DNA of 64,000 nt from Lachnoclostridium sp. (GTDB lineage Bacteria > Bacillota > Clostridia > Lachnospirales > Lachnospiraceae): assembly GCA_021770065.1 (NCBI GenBank), contig JAETRR010000008.1, positions 16,566 to 80,565 on the forward strand, in the 5' to 3' direction. The notes below the pieces were generated by a model. It saw only the letters and a list, made by a program, of their open reading frames with translations, did no database searches and had not been told where the DNA came from. Positions 51,573-60,282 of the stretch are shown here, piece by piece; position 1 is the first letter of the stretch; every line of letters starts with the position of its first letter. Position numbers and translations under genes: made by a program.

Positions 51573-52838
51573 TTATCCCCTGTACACAATCTCGCCTCTG
51601 CAGACAGTATAGCGCACCTTTCCCTGAAGGGTACGGCCCCGGAAAGGCGAATTCGATGATTTCGATGCGAATTTATCTACTGTCCAGAGCTCCTTTTCAT
51701 CAAAAATCACAAAATCCGCAGGCGCTCCCGGTACGATCCCCGGATAGTCAAATCCGTACAGACGGGCCGGGTTTCTGCTCATCTTTTCCATCAGTTCCAT
51801 CAGCGTCAGGTATCCAGGCTCCACCAGCTCCGTAATTCCGAGGGCAAGCGCCGTCTCCAGACCTATGATTCCGCTGGGCGCCTCTGTTATCGGCCGGGCC
51901 TTTTCCTCTTCACTGTGGGGCGCATGATCCGTAGCTATCATATCAATCGTCCCGTCACACAGTCCGGCAATCACAGCCTGTCTGTCTGCCTCTGTCCGTA
52001 AAGGAGGATTCATCTTGGCACAGGTTCCGAAAGCCAGAACTGCTTCCTCTGTCAGTGTAAAATGGTGCGGAGCCGCCTCCGCCGTCACATTTGCCCCTCT
52101 CGCCTTGGCACGCCTGACGGCTTCTACCGATCCGGCTGCGCTGATATGCTGGATATTCACCTTTGCCCCTGTCTCCCCGGCCAAAAGACAGTCCCTTTCT
52201 ACAAGGCGTATCTCAGCCTGAACCGGAGAACCGCCGATCCCGAGCTTTTCTGACACCGCCCCCCTGTTAATTCCGTTGTTTTCAATCAGCGCCGGATCCT
52301 CCTCATGAAGGCTGATCGGAACGTCCAGCCGCGCCGCCTCCTCCATGGCCCTGCGCAGAAGCTTCTCGTCCAATATGGGAATACCGTCATCCGTAAATCC
52401 GGCCGCCCCGAGCGCCCGAAGCCCCTTCATATCCGTCAGTTCTTTTCCCTGCATTCCCTTCGTGACACAGGCACAGGCTTTCACATGAATTCCCGTATCC
52501 GCTCCTTTTTTCAGTATCTGTGACAGTGTCTCCGGATTATCTGCCGCCGGCTTCGTATTCGCCATGCATACCACCGTGGTATAGCCGCCCCGTGCCGCTG
52601 CCCGGGCCCCTGTCTCTATATCTTCTTTATAGGTCAGCCCCGGATCCCTGAAATGCACATGAACGTCTACCAGGCCGGGTGCCAGAACCAGGCCGGACGC
52701 ATCCAGAATTTCCGTACAGTCCCCTTCCTCCGGCACGGAAGTCACAGACAGTATTTTACCGTCCGCAATCAACAGATCCAGTTTTTCATCTCTGCCGTTT
52801 GCCGGGTCCAGAACCCTTGCCCCCCGAATTGCTATCAT
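51573..52838 (-). CDS. pyrC: Dihydroorotase
   Basis: 421 residues, the usual class I length. Metal and substrate motifs are present: DVHVHFRDPGLTYKEDIETG, MANTKPAADNP, the histidines in NIQHISAAGS and IDMIATDHAPHSEEEK. It cyclises carbamoyl-aspartate to dihydroorotate in pyrimidine synthesis. It is unusual that it stands alone from other pyr genes and starts within the stop of a sugar-binding lipoprotein gene (ATGA overlap). Confidence 0.93.
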   Translation of the reverse strand: MIAIRGARVLDPANGRDEKLDLLIADGKILSVTSVPEEGDCTEILDASGLVLAPGLVDVHVHFRDPGLTYKEDIETGARAAARGGYTTVVCMANTKPAADNPETLSQILKKGADTGIHVKACACVTKGMQGKELTDMKGLRALGAAGFTDDGIPILDEKLLRRAMEEAARLDVPISLHEEDPALIENNGINRGAVSEKLGIGGSPVQAEIRLVERDCLLAGETGAKVNIQHISAAGSVEAVRRAKARGANVTAEAAPHHFTLTEEAVLAFGTCAKMNPPLRTEADRQAVIAGLCDGTIDMIATDHAPHSEEEKARPITEAPSGIIGLETALALGITELVEPGYLTLMELMEKMSRNPARLYGFDYPGIVPGAPADFVIFDEKELWTVDKFASKSSNSPFRGRTLQGKVRYTVCRGEIVYRG

Positions 52839-54238
52839 TCTTCTCCCTCTTTCGGCTTTAATGTCTTATTTGCATACTCGGTAAAGCTCTCTGTAGAATC
52901 CTTTACGCTGTACTCGCCGTTCAGAATCTCCGCCAGCATCTGATACCAGTATACGCGCATTTCCTCAAAGCCTTCTGTATGATTGTAATACGTACCGCTG
53001 TAAGGCAGAAGAGCCTCATACAAAAGTGCTTCTTCATTGCCGCCGTACACGTCTCCCATGGATGTCCGCACCGGAAAGCCGCCGCTCCGCACGATATTCT
53101 CCGCCGCTGCGCTTTCGTCATTGCAGAGGAAATCCACCAGGTAACGGGAAGCTTCCTCCCGTTTTTCGTCCTCCGTCTTAAAGATACAGAAGCCATTCAG
53201 CATATACTCAAGCTCCGGCACGCCGTCTGCGGACGGATAAGGCATCACTACAACCTCCACCCCGTTGTCCGCCAGCGCCTGGGCGTTGGTCAGCGCCTGG
53301 GGAAGGCTCCAGAGAAGGCAGAACGAATTCTCTCCGTTTACAAAAGAGGTTACCGCATCCGCCCCCGTAGAACCGGATCCGTTTAAGATCCAGCCTTTGT
53401 CCATCCATTCTTTTACCTTGGTCAGCGCCTGCTGATTCGCCTCGCTGTTCATGGTGTAAGCCGTCTTGTCCTCATTCATCAGGCTTCCGTCATACAGATT
53501 TGTCAGAAAGGAACGGGTGGCATAATCTCCCGCAATGCCGGAGCAGTAAAGAATTCCTCCGTTAAACTGGGAATTGCCAAGAGCCTCCAGAACCTGTTCA
53601 AAAGCCTCTGTCGTCCAGGTACAGGCTCCCTCCCGGTTCATCAGTTCTATGGCTCCCGAACCTTCGATCATGGAGCGGTTAAATGCCATCACATAGTTGG
53701 ATGCGCTGAAGGGGTACATTACATAGGCTCCCTCGCTCCGGCAGGCGCTTAAGATCCCTTCGCTCACCACATCAGAAACCATTTCTTCCGTAAACATAGA
53801 AGACAGATCCGTCAGAACTCCGGCTTTCGCATATTCACCGATACGGCCGGGCTCATCCAGAAGCACATTGGGCAGTTCCAGACCCTCCCCGTCGATTAGG
53901 CCCTGGACCTCGTCCGGCCCCTGTGTGTAATCAAGCAGCCGAAGCTCCACGTGGATATTCGGGTACTTTTTATTAAACTCCTGAATCAGTGTCTGCTCGT
54001 AAACTCCGTCTTCCTGTCCCTCATCCTGAACAAACATCGGATAAGTCCACCAGGAAATGGAGGCCTCCAGTTCCGAAACCACCTCCGAGTTCTCCTCCGG
54101 CTCCTCCTCTTTCGCAGGCTCCTCCACTGCTTCAATCTCTATCTCATCACCCTCAGGCTCCCTGCCCTTACAGGCGGTCATTCCAAAAACAAGCATTCCG
54201 CTCATAGAGAGCGCAAGCATCTTCTTCCAAACAGTCAT
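52835..54238 (-). CDS. ABC-type sugar-binding lipoprotein
   Basis: 467 residues from ATG 54238 with GGAGG seven bases upstream. A lipoprotein signal peptide (KKMLALSMSGMLVFGMTAC) ends in the lipobox cysteine, followed by an acidic linker rich in Glu and Pro. The body has a family 1 extracellular solute-binding pattern, such as EQTLIQEFNKKYPNIHVELR and GENSFCLLWSLP. It should capture a carbohydrate for an ABC importer, but no permease or ATPase gene is adjacent; the next gene, overlapping by four bases, is pyrC. Confidence 0.85.
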   Translation of the reverse strand: MTVWKKMLALSMSGMLVFGMTACKGREPEGDEIEIEAVEEPAKEEEPEENSEVVSELEASISWWTYPMFVQDEGQEDGVYEQTLIQEFNKKYPNIHVELRLLDYTQGPDEVQGLIDGEGLELPNVLLDEPGRIGEYAKAGVLTDLSSMFTEEMVSDVVSEGILSACRSEGAYVMYPFSASNYVMAFNRSMIEGSGAIELMNREGACTWTTEAFEQVLEALGNSQFNGGILYCSGIAGDYATRSFLTNLYDGSLMNEDKTAYTMNSEANQQALTKVKEWMDKGWILNGSGSTGADAVTSFVNGENSFCLLWSLPQALTNAQALADNGVEVVVMPYPSADGVPELEYMLNGFCIFKTEDEKREEASRYLVDFLCNDESAAAENIVRSGGFPVRTSMGDVYGGNEEALLYEALLPYSGTYYNHTEGFEEMRVYWYQMLAEILNGEYSVKDSTESFTEYANKTLKPKEGEE

Positions 54239-54333
54239 TCTCAAGCCTCCTGACTCTTTATCACAATTCACATTCCTGTATTTTGTGAATAGCATCCCAT
54301 TTTAAATACGTAATTACAGTAACAATTTTTATC

Positions 54334-54363
54334 ACTATATCATAAACTCATATATCTTTTCAA
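54334..54363 (-). promoter_or_regulatory. Promoter of the lipoprotein-pyrC pair
   Basis: On the minus strand TTGAAA (54363-54358), an 18-bp spacer and TATAGT (54339-54334), leaving a leader of roughly 90 bases before the lipoprotein start. Confidence 0.6.
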
Positions 54364-54377
54364 TACCGGCTTTCCAG

Positions 54378-54407
54378 TTGACAAGCATTTCCTGTTTCGT
54401 TTAAAAT
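54378..54407 (+). promoter_or_regulatory. Promoter of the acyltransferase gene
   Basis: TTGACA (54378-54383), an 18-bp spacer and TAAAAT (54402-54407). Transcription would start near 54414, so the whole element E6 is in the leader RNA. Confidence 0.65.
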
Positions 54408-54427
54408 ATTTTTATACTGAAACCAGA

Positions 54428-54519
54428 AACAGTAATATCCTTTACAGGCACATGGTTCTGCGGCCGGGAATTGAGCCCGGCCAGAATATACCGGAAGGAA
54501 TATTACGGGACTTTAAATA
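54428..54519 (+). repeat. Leader element copy E6, upstream of the acyltransferase
   Basis: Plus-strand copy: AACAGTAATATCC opens and GGAATATTACGGGAC closes the outer helix. TTTACAGGCAC (54441-54451) is conserved, and a strong GGCCGGG/CCCGGCC hairpin fills the centre. The ribosome site GAGGG follows at once. It is the only copy found on the plus strand and it precedes a plus-strand gene. Confidence 0.75.
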
Positions 54520-54531
54520 AGAGGGCTGAAG

Positions 54532-55446
54532 ATGAAACCATTAGAAGGAAGAAAACGCCGCTTCGGCGACCGGAATGACGGATTTCTTGTGCGGAATTTA
54601 GATCCCATGGGGAAGCTGATTCCATATATTATGAGAAGCAAATCCGACAGCTGGGTACTTTTTGAAGACCGGATTGACATTACACACACACAGGAATTTC
54701 TCCATACCATGCGCAAAGGCGAGATTCCCGGCCTTACTCTGTATCACATTGTCTTTGCCGCAATCGTGCGCACCTATTCCCAGGTTCCGGAACTGAACCG
54801 TTTTATTCAGCGGAATAACATCTATGCCCGGAATGAGATGAAGGGCTCCATGGTTGTTATGAAGGGAATGCAGAGAGACAGCGAGCGGACGACCATTATG
54901 CCCCATTTTGAGATGGATGCAACCTTGAAGGAAGTGGTCACGGAGATTGAAGCACTGGCCAATCCCATAGACCGGACCAAGAAGGTGGCCGAGGATGAGA
55001 ACCGGAACGATTTTGACAAACTGGAGCTGGCACTGGCGCTGATACCCGGCTGGCTGATCCGCTTCGTATTCTCGCTTCTTAAGCTTCTGGACCGCTACGG
55101 ATTAATCCCAAAGAAGATCACAGACTTAAGTCCTTTTCATGCCAGCTTCTTTATCACCAATATGGGGTCTATCGGTATGCAGCCGGTATACCATCATATC
55201 TACGAATTCGGCACTATCTCCATCTTCGGTGCCATCGGAAGCAAGGAGACGGTCCACGAACTTGACCGGAAAGGCAATCTCCGCCGCAGAACCTATCTGA
55301 ATATGAAATTTGTGGTGGACGAACGAATCTGTGACGGCTTCGTGTATGCCATCGGCTTTAAGCATATCAAGAGCGGCATTTCCAGGCCGGAACAGCTTCT
55401 GGAGCGGCCGAAGGAGGTTATTCACGACCGGATTGACTGCAGATAA
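54532..55446 (+). CDS. CAT/E2-like acyltransferase-fold protein with altered catalytic motif
   Basis: 304 residues. The fold is that of chloramphenicol acetyltransferase and the 2-oxoacid dehydrogenase E2 catalytic domain, without lipoyl or subunit-binding domains. Visible blocks are GLTLYHIVFAAIVRTYSQVP, SPFHASFFITNMGSIGMQ and YEFGTISIFGAIG. The C-terminal motif normally reading DHRVxDG is DERICDG, with the catalytic His position occupied by Glu, so ordinary CoA acyltransfer is doubtful. Stand-alone members are common in Clostridia and of unknown role. It is expressed behind leader element E6. Confidence 0.75.
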   Translation: MKPLEGRKRRFGDRNDGFLVRNLDPMGKLIPYIMRSKSDSWVLFEDRIDITHTQEFLHTMRKGEIPGLTLYHIVFAAIVRTYSQVPELNRFIQRNNIYARNEMKGSMVVMKGMQRDSERTTIMPHFEMDATLKEVVTEIEALANPIDRTKKVAEDENRNDFDKLELALALIPGWLIRFVFSLLKLLDRYGLIPKKITDLSPFHASFFITNMGSIGMQPVYHHIYEFGTISIFGAIGSKETVHELDRKGNLRRRTYLNMKFVVDERICDGFVYAIGFKHIKSGISRPEQLLERPKEVIHDRIDCR

Positions 55447-55447
55447 A

Positions 55448-56383
55448 CTATTTGAGTTTTTCTACTCCCTCAATTACATACTGCTGCTTTGTAAATACCA
55501 GATCAATTAAGACAGACAGGTATTTAATAATAATCGCAAAAATGGCAAAGACACCGAAAAAGGCCAGTGAAAGAAACAGCATAGTGGTGGTCCACCCCTC
55601 TACGGGCCTGGATCCCACAAAAATCACCACCGTATAGATCCCGATGAACAGCGCGGCCAGCATCATAATCCCGGCCAGCAGACTGGACACCTGATATCCC
55701 AGGTTCGTAAACAGAATCAGACTGTTAAAAGCCATATCCCGGCGCATCTCCTTTTCCTCCGGGCATATGGCCCCTTTCCGCTCCCGGGGCTCATAAACCA
55801 AAGTCTCTGTCTTAAGTCCGCAATTTGCATAGACGGCTTTCCGGTAAGGAACGGACTGGCACATGGAATGGACCCGGTTCACGGCCCGCCTGGACAAAAT
55901 CCGGAAGCTCTCCGTCCGAAGCATGGTTCTTTTTCCTGCCGCCCGGTTGTAGACCTGATAGAACAGCTTTGAGGTCCACCGCTCTGCCCGTTTTGGCGCA
56001 GCGCTTACAATATCAAATCCCTTTAAGGATGTCTGATAAATCTGCATCAGAAGTTCATCGGGAAAATCACCGGATATCTTGTCAAATTCAAGCACGAAAT
56101 CGCCGATGGCCAGATCCATTCCCGCATTCATGGACAGCTCTACACCCTGATAATAGCTCATATGAAGAACACTCACACTGGCCCCTTCCAGGCCTTTTGC
56201 AAAATCTGCAATAATCCGCACGCTTTCATCCGTGCTTTGGTCATTCACGCAGATCAGCTCGTAGTGTTCAAAATTCTCTGCCAGAATGCCGTTTATCTTC
56301 TTTAGAAATTCTGCCAGATGCTGCTGCGCATTGTGCACATAGAGCACGGCAGACACAAAATTCTTTTCTTTAATTTCCACCAT
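55448..56383 (-). CDS. Family 2 glycosyltransferase with C-terminal membrane helices (GtrB/DPM type)
   Basis: 311 residues. The GT-A domain includes SAVLYVHNAQQHLAEFLKKI, ICVNDQSTDESVRI and LAIGDFVLEFDKI. Two membrane helices follow near residues 225-250 (VSSLLAGIMMLAALFIGIY) and 265-290. This is the layout of polyprenyl-phosphate sugar transferases, which make the lipid donors used by GT-C enzymes. The two polytopic proteins at 60.3-63.5 kb could use such a donor. It ends one base from the convergent acyltransferase stop and overlaps the FAD oxidoreductase by 14 bases. Confidence 0.78.
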   Translation of the reverse strand: MVEIKEKNFVSAVLYVHNAQQHLAEFLKKINGILAENFEHYELICVNDQSTDESVRIIADFAKGLEGASVSVLHMSYYQGVELSMNAGMDLAIGDFVLEFDKISGDFPDELLMQIYQTSLKGFDIVSAAPKRAERWTSKLFYQVYNRAAGKRTMLRTESFRILSRRAVNRVHSMCQSVPYRKAVYANCGLKTETLVYEPRERKGAICPEEKEMRRDMAFNSLILFTNLGYQVSSLLAGIMMLAALFIGIYTVVIFVGSRPVEGWTTTMLFLSLAFFGVFAIFAIIIKYLSVLIDLVFTKQQYVIEGVEKLK

Positions 56384-57512
56384 TTATCAGCACCTCATCC
56401 AGATCGTATACCGTATTGATTTTCCCCGACAGGACGCTTACAAAGGCCGGCTTTTCCGATATCTGCCGCACCACCGTAGGCCTGGAATCATCCAGCTCGG
56501 AATTCTTCAGAATCGGCTTCATGGAAAACAGAGAATGGGAATAGGTAAAGCCGTATTCATCCTTCATATACTTTTTTGCCATACGGGACATATAAGGCCA
56601 GGCGCTTAGAGGTCTGGCAGGACAGTCGCTGCAGTTCCCAAGCTGCCTGCTGCTGCAGTATCCCCCGCTCTTCTCCTGGCACGGAAAAACCGGAAGGCTT
56701 TCATAGCTTGTCATATGCGGCGTAAAGGTTACAGAGGTCAGAGAATGGTATCCTGTCTTTCCAAAGGGCATAATAGAAAAGAACGGGCCGTCCATCACCG
56801 TAAGTCCTACAGGCTTTAAAGCCTCTCCCGGTTCACACAAAATAATTTCACAGAGCTCATACTTGATTTGAAAAGGTTCTCCCTTAAGCCCCTCCGTCAT
56901 CTCCAGTACCTGGTTGGTGGACGCATAGGAAGCATTCAGAAGAAAATCCGCCTTAACAGGCGGCCGGTCCTCCATCTCTGCCACAAAGCAGGAGCCGTCG
57001 GGAATAATCCTGCGGATACGCACCCCGCAGCAGATCCCGGCATGGGGATATTTTCCGAGTTCTTCCAGAAAATAATTCTTAAGCATCTGTGCATCGTACG
57101 TATATTCCGTAGTCAGAAAAGCTCCGTCACACATCCCCGGCCGGAAATAGCGCTCCGGATTCACCTCATCGCAGCGGATATGAGCCGCCCTGCAGAACTT
57201 CTCAAACTGTCCGGCATCCGTCCATGAGAACCTGGCCGAGGTCGCGTAAACCTGGGAAAACTCCTTCAAGATACAGAATCCGTAATCCCGGTTAAAACGT
57301 TCAAAATAGCCGGCTGATTTAAGTGCCGTGGACAGGGAACGGGGATAATGATATCCCATATGGACACGGGCCTGATTAATATAGGTTGCACGGCCGAATA
57401 CCTGCTCATCCCATTCCAGAACCAGCACTCTCTCGCCGCGCTTTGCGCAGAAAAGGGCGGCATAAAGGCCGTACAGCCCCGCCCCTATGATCACCTTGTC
57501 GTATCTCTCCAT
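56370..57512 (-). CDS. FAD-dependent oxidoreductase (DAO-like)
   Basis: 380 residues. The FAD-binding dinucleotide motif DKVIIGAGLYGLYAALFCAKRG is at the N-terminus and the second acidic FAD contact (VLVLEWDEQVFGRATY) follows. The GHYHYP-like stretch VHMGYHYPRSLSTALKSAGY resembles UDP-galactopyranose mutase and DAO enzymes. A cysteine-rich part near residues 270-290 (CSSRQLGNCSDCPARP) is unusual. It is paired with the GT2 gene, so it may oxidise or rearrange a sugar, but the substrate is unknown. Confidence 0.72.
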   Translation of the reverse strand: MERYDKVIIGAGLYGLYAALFCAKRGERVLVLEWDEQVFGRATYINQARVHMGYHYPRSLSTALKSAGYFERFNRDYGFCILKEFSQVYATSARFSWTDAGQFEKFCRAAHIRCDEVNPERYFRPGMCDGAFLTTEYTYDAQMLKNYFLEELGKYPHAGICCGVRIRRIIPDGSCFVAEMEDRPPVKADFLLNASYASTNQVLEMTEGLKGEPFQIKYELCEIILCEPGEALKPVGLTVMDGPFFSIMPFGKTGYHSLTSVTFTPHMTSYESLPVFPCQEKSGGYCSSRQLGNCSDCPARPLSAWPYMSRMAKKYMKDEYGFTYSHSLFSMKPILKNSELDDSRPTVVRQISEKPAFVSVLSGKINTVYDLDEVLINGGN

Positions 57513-57559
57513 ATTTTAATAACTTCCTGTTCTGCATCCGATAACAATATATCTTAGCA

Positions 57560-57597
57560 TACCATTTGATTGTTGAATATTCAATGGAAAAATGGTA
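57560..57597. promoter_or_regulatory. Symmetric interrupted palindrome in a divergent intergenic region
   Basis: TACCATTT (57560-57567) and AAATGGTA (57590-57597) flank a perfect 12-bp dyad TTGAATATTCAA (57573-57584), with five bases on each side. It lies between the divergent oxidoreductase and isomerase genes and overlaps a candidate plus-strand TTGAAT-17-TAGTAT promoter, so it is a likely operator. Confidence 0.55.
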
Positions 57598-57644
57598 GTA
57601 TGTGTATGATTTTATAATTATTATATATTCAAAGGAGACCCTCC

Positions 57645-58475
57645 ATGAATTTGTCTATCTCTAATATTGCCTGGAAACCGGAGCAGGATGCATCCCTTTA
57701 CGCTGCCATGGAAAAATCGGGCTATACAGGACTGGAAATTGCTCCGACACGCATTTTCCCCGAGGCTCCCTATACGCATCTTGATGAAGCCCGTACATTT
57801 GCACGTCAGTTAAAGGAAAACTACGGGCTTTGCGTCAGCTCCATGCAATCTATCTGGTACGGGCGTACAGAGTCTCTGTTCGGCACATCGGAAGAGCGGA
57901 AGCAATTGCTGGACTACACCAGGCAGGCCATTGATTTTGCGGAAGCGCTCTCCTGTCCCAACCTGGTTTTCGGCTGTCCCAGGAACCGGCAGCGCCCTGA
58001 ACATGCGGAATTGGAACCTGTCCTTGAATTCTTCAGGGAAGCGGCCGTCTACGCCGCAAAATGCCATACTACATTTTCCATAGAACCGAATCCGCCGCTC
58101 TATCATACAAACTTTATTAATACTACAGAAGAGGCCTGTTCCATGACAGAGCATATACGCGCCTCTCTTTCCGATCCGGCGGACCGAAAAGGAATCGCCG
58201 TCAATCTGGATCTGGGAACCATTCTGGAAAACCGGGAATCCCTGGAGGATATCCCCGGACGTCTTCCCCTGATCCGCCACATCCATATCAGCGAACCGGG
58301 CCTTGTCTGTCTCACCGAAGACCACGAAGACATCTACCGCAGACTGATCGAACTGGTTCAGAACGCCTGGAAGGAACATTCCTGGGAGGGCTTTTTGTCT
58401 ATTGAAATGGCATGCCTGGATTCCCATGAACGTCTTCTTAAGGTTATGGCCTGGATACAAAGCCTGTCTGCATAA
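57645..58475 (+). CDS. TIM-barrel sugar phosphate isomerase/epimerase-like protein
   Basis: 276 residues behind AAAGGAGA. The xylose-isomerase-like barrel pattern appears in YTGLEIAPTRIFPEAPYTHL, LVFGCPRNRQRPEH, TFSIEPNPPLYHTNFINTTE, AVNLDLGTILENRES and IRHIHISEPGLVCL, supplying the Glu, Asp and His metal ligands. Members isomerise or epimerise sugars or inositols. Its partner gene 36 bases later is a glycosyltransferase, so it may make a sugar for the local glycan. Confidence 0.78.
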   Translation: MNLSISNIAWKPEQDASLYAAMEKSGYTGLEIAPTRIFPEAPYTHLDEARTFARQLKENYGLCVSSMQSIWYGRTESLFGTSEERKQLLDYTRQAIDFAEALSCPNLVFGCPRNRQRPEHAELEPVLEFFREAAVYAAKCHTTFSIEPNPPLYHTNFINTTEEACSMTEHIRASLSDPADRKGIAVNLDLGTILENRESLEDIPGRLPLIRHIHISEPGLVCLTEDHEDIYRRLIELVQNAWKEHSWEGFLSIEMACLDSHERLLKVMAWIQSLSA

Positions 58476-58511
58476 CCGGCTTTCATCTTATGAAAACGAG
58501 GTATCAGAAAT

Positions 58512-59303
58512 ATGATTTATGAAAAACAGGCCGGAGTCCCCCGTTTCCGGGCGGATGAATTTGCTCCCAGACAGACGGATTACTGTGTCTGTATCCCTGT
58601 AATCAACGAGAACGGCCGGATTCAAAAAGAATTGAAACGCGCGAAAAAGCACGGCATTCCGGAACTTACGGACATCATCCTCTGTGACGGCGGTTCCACA
58701 GACGGATCTACGGAGGAAAATCTTCTCCGCTCTCTCGGCGTCAACACTCTTCTGGTAAAAGAGGACGCCGGGAAACAGGGCGCACAGCTCCGCATGGGAC
58801 TGTGGTGGGCGCTTCAGAGAGGCTACAAGGGAGTTCTGACCGTTGACGGCAACAACAAAGACAGTATCGAGGATATTCCCCGGTTCCTGGAAAAATTAGA
58901 GCAGGGCTATGACTTTGTGCAGGGATCCCGGTTTATTAGGGGAGGTCATGCGGTCCGCACTCCTCTCGTCCGGCATATTTCTGTCGTATTGCTCCATGCC
59001 CCTGTCATCTCCCTGACCGCCCGCAGGCGCTTCACGGACACCACCAACGCCTTTCGCGCTTACTCCCGTTCCTACCTTACCCATCCGCAGGTACAGCCCT
59101 TCCGGGAGATCTTTATGGGCTACGAGCTTCTGGCCTACCTTTCCGTGCGCGCCTCACAGCTTGGGATGCGTACCTGCGAAGTGCCGGTGACAAGGGCTTA
59201 CCCCAAAGGGCAGAAGACGCCGACAAAAATCAGCTTTTTTAAAGGAAATGCCGATTTGCTGAAAATTCTGTTTAAAAATATGGCAGGGGCTTACAATCCG
59301 TAA
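58512..59303 (+). CDS. Family 2 glycosyltransferase
   Basis: 263 residues. The GT-A motifs are CVCIPVINENGRIQKELKRA, IILCDGGSTDGST, GAQLRMGLWWALQRGYKGVL and TVDGNNKDSIEDIP; the DGN segment is the metal-binding position. It is shorter than GtrB-type enzymes and has no C-terminal membrane helices. It is close to dolichol-phosphate-mannose-like transferases; donor unknown. A terminator hairpin covers its stop codon. Confidence 0.78.
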   Translation: MIYEKQAGVPRFRADEFAPRQTDYCVCIPVINENGRIQKELKRAKKHGIPELTDIILCDGGSTDGSTEENLLRSLGVNTLLVKEDAGKQGAQLRMGLWWALQRGYKGVLTVDGNNKDSIEDIPRFLEKLEQGYDFVQGSRFIRGGHAVRTPLVRHISVVLLHAPVISLTARRRFTDTTNAFRAYSRSYLTHPQVQPFREIFMGYELLAYLSVRASQLGMRTCEVPVTRAYPKGQKTPTKISFFKGNADLLKILFKNMAGAYNP

Positions 59304-59320
59304 GCTCCTGCCTTATTTCC
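59282..59320 (+). terminator. Terminator at the end of the GT2 gene
   Basis: GGCAGGGGCTTAC pairs with GTAAGCTCCTGCC around AATCC, followed by TTATTT. It overlaps the last codons of the glycosyltransferase and lies before the convergent SDR gene. Confidence 0.75.
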
Positions 59321-59333
59321 CGACAGCCCCCGA

Positions 59334-60257
59334 TTATTTTTCATTGGCTGTAAACCTCTTTATATCCTCCATCACAAAATCCTTTTTCAGCAGATAGCCG
59401 TCCGCTCCGCCCATCTCTTCTGCATACAGGCTTCGATAGTCGTAAAAAGCCGGTTCTGCAGCAAGCTCATTTTTAAACGCTTCTCCTGTCAGGCTGTAAT
59501 AGAGCTCGCCTGTCCCTATGGGCTCTGCTGCCAGATTCACCAATGACAGCTGAAGTTCCAGGGCCTTCTTCAGATGCCCCCACAGCATGGACAGCGGATA
59601 AAATTGAAAGACGCTGCGGCTGTCCGTAAAATTCAGCGCGGAAAAGCCTGCCCGGCGAAACCAGTCTTTCAGAACCTGCTCCTCTTCCCCGGTAAGAGGC
59701 CTGCATTTATAAAATCCGTTGTCCAGCTTTTCATAGTAAGGGGCGAGAAAAGAGCTTCCGGCCTGCAGCTCGAGATATTTTTCCTCCTTAAGCATAGAGG
59801 GTATCACATGAATAAAATCATAAATAAAATTTTTCTTTATTTTTTTTCCGTACAGGCCCGGAAGCCGGACAATCAGTGCGTCCGGATACGCTTCACGCAC
59901 CCATTGTTCCAGCATATACCGATGCCTGCCATAGGGGTTAAGTCCCTCTGTCTCAACTGCCGTTTCCTCGTTTACCAGAACCGGTGTCTTATACACGTCA
60001 ATGGTGGAAATCAGAACGAGTTTTCCCGGATTTATCCGCTGTATATTGGAAAAAGCCTCCTTTACTGTCTGCAAATCCCGTTCCGGCTCCCGGTTTGCCA
60101 GAAACTTCTCCGCCCGTACACCGGCGTAAACCAGCAGATCCGGCTCTGTTCCATAAGCCTGCTCAATATTTTTTGAATGATATAGATCGGTAAACTCATA
60201 TGCTGAGGCAAGATTCGACCCCACAAATCCCGTATTTCCTACCAGTGCTGTTCTCAT
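59334..60257 (-). CDS. NAD-dependent epimerase/dehydratase-like (SDR) protein
   Basis: 307 residues from ATG 60257, with AAGGA eight bases upstream, giving the Rossmann start TALVGNTGFVGSNLASAY; longer starts read into the upstream gene. The catalytic Tyr-Lys region is unusual: ISTIDVYKTPVLVNEETAVE, then GLNPYGRHRYMLEQWV with YxxxR where YxxxK is expected, so catalysis may be altered. The C-terminal half is divergent. It overlaps nothing and follows the large membrane protein by 25 bases. Confidence 0.7.
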   Translation of the reverse strand: MRTALVGNTGFVGSNLASAYEFTDLYHSKNIEQAYGTEPDLLVYAGVRAEKFLANREPERDLQTVKEAFSNIQRINPGKLVLISTIDVYKTPVLVNEETAVETEGLNPYGRHRYMLEQWVREAYPDALIVRLPGLYGKKIKKNFIYDFIHVIPSMLKEEKYLELQAGSSFLAPYYEKLDNGFYKCRPLTGEEEQVLKDWFRRAGFSALNFTDSRSVFQFYPLSMLWGHLKKALELQLSLVNLAAEPIGTGELYYSLTGEAFKNELAAEPAFYDYRSLYAEEMGGADGYLLKKDFVMEDIKRFTANEK

Positions 60258-60282
60258 GTCCGTCTTCCTTTCCGCTTTCCTT

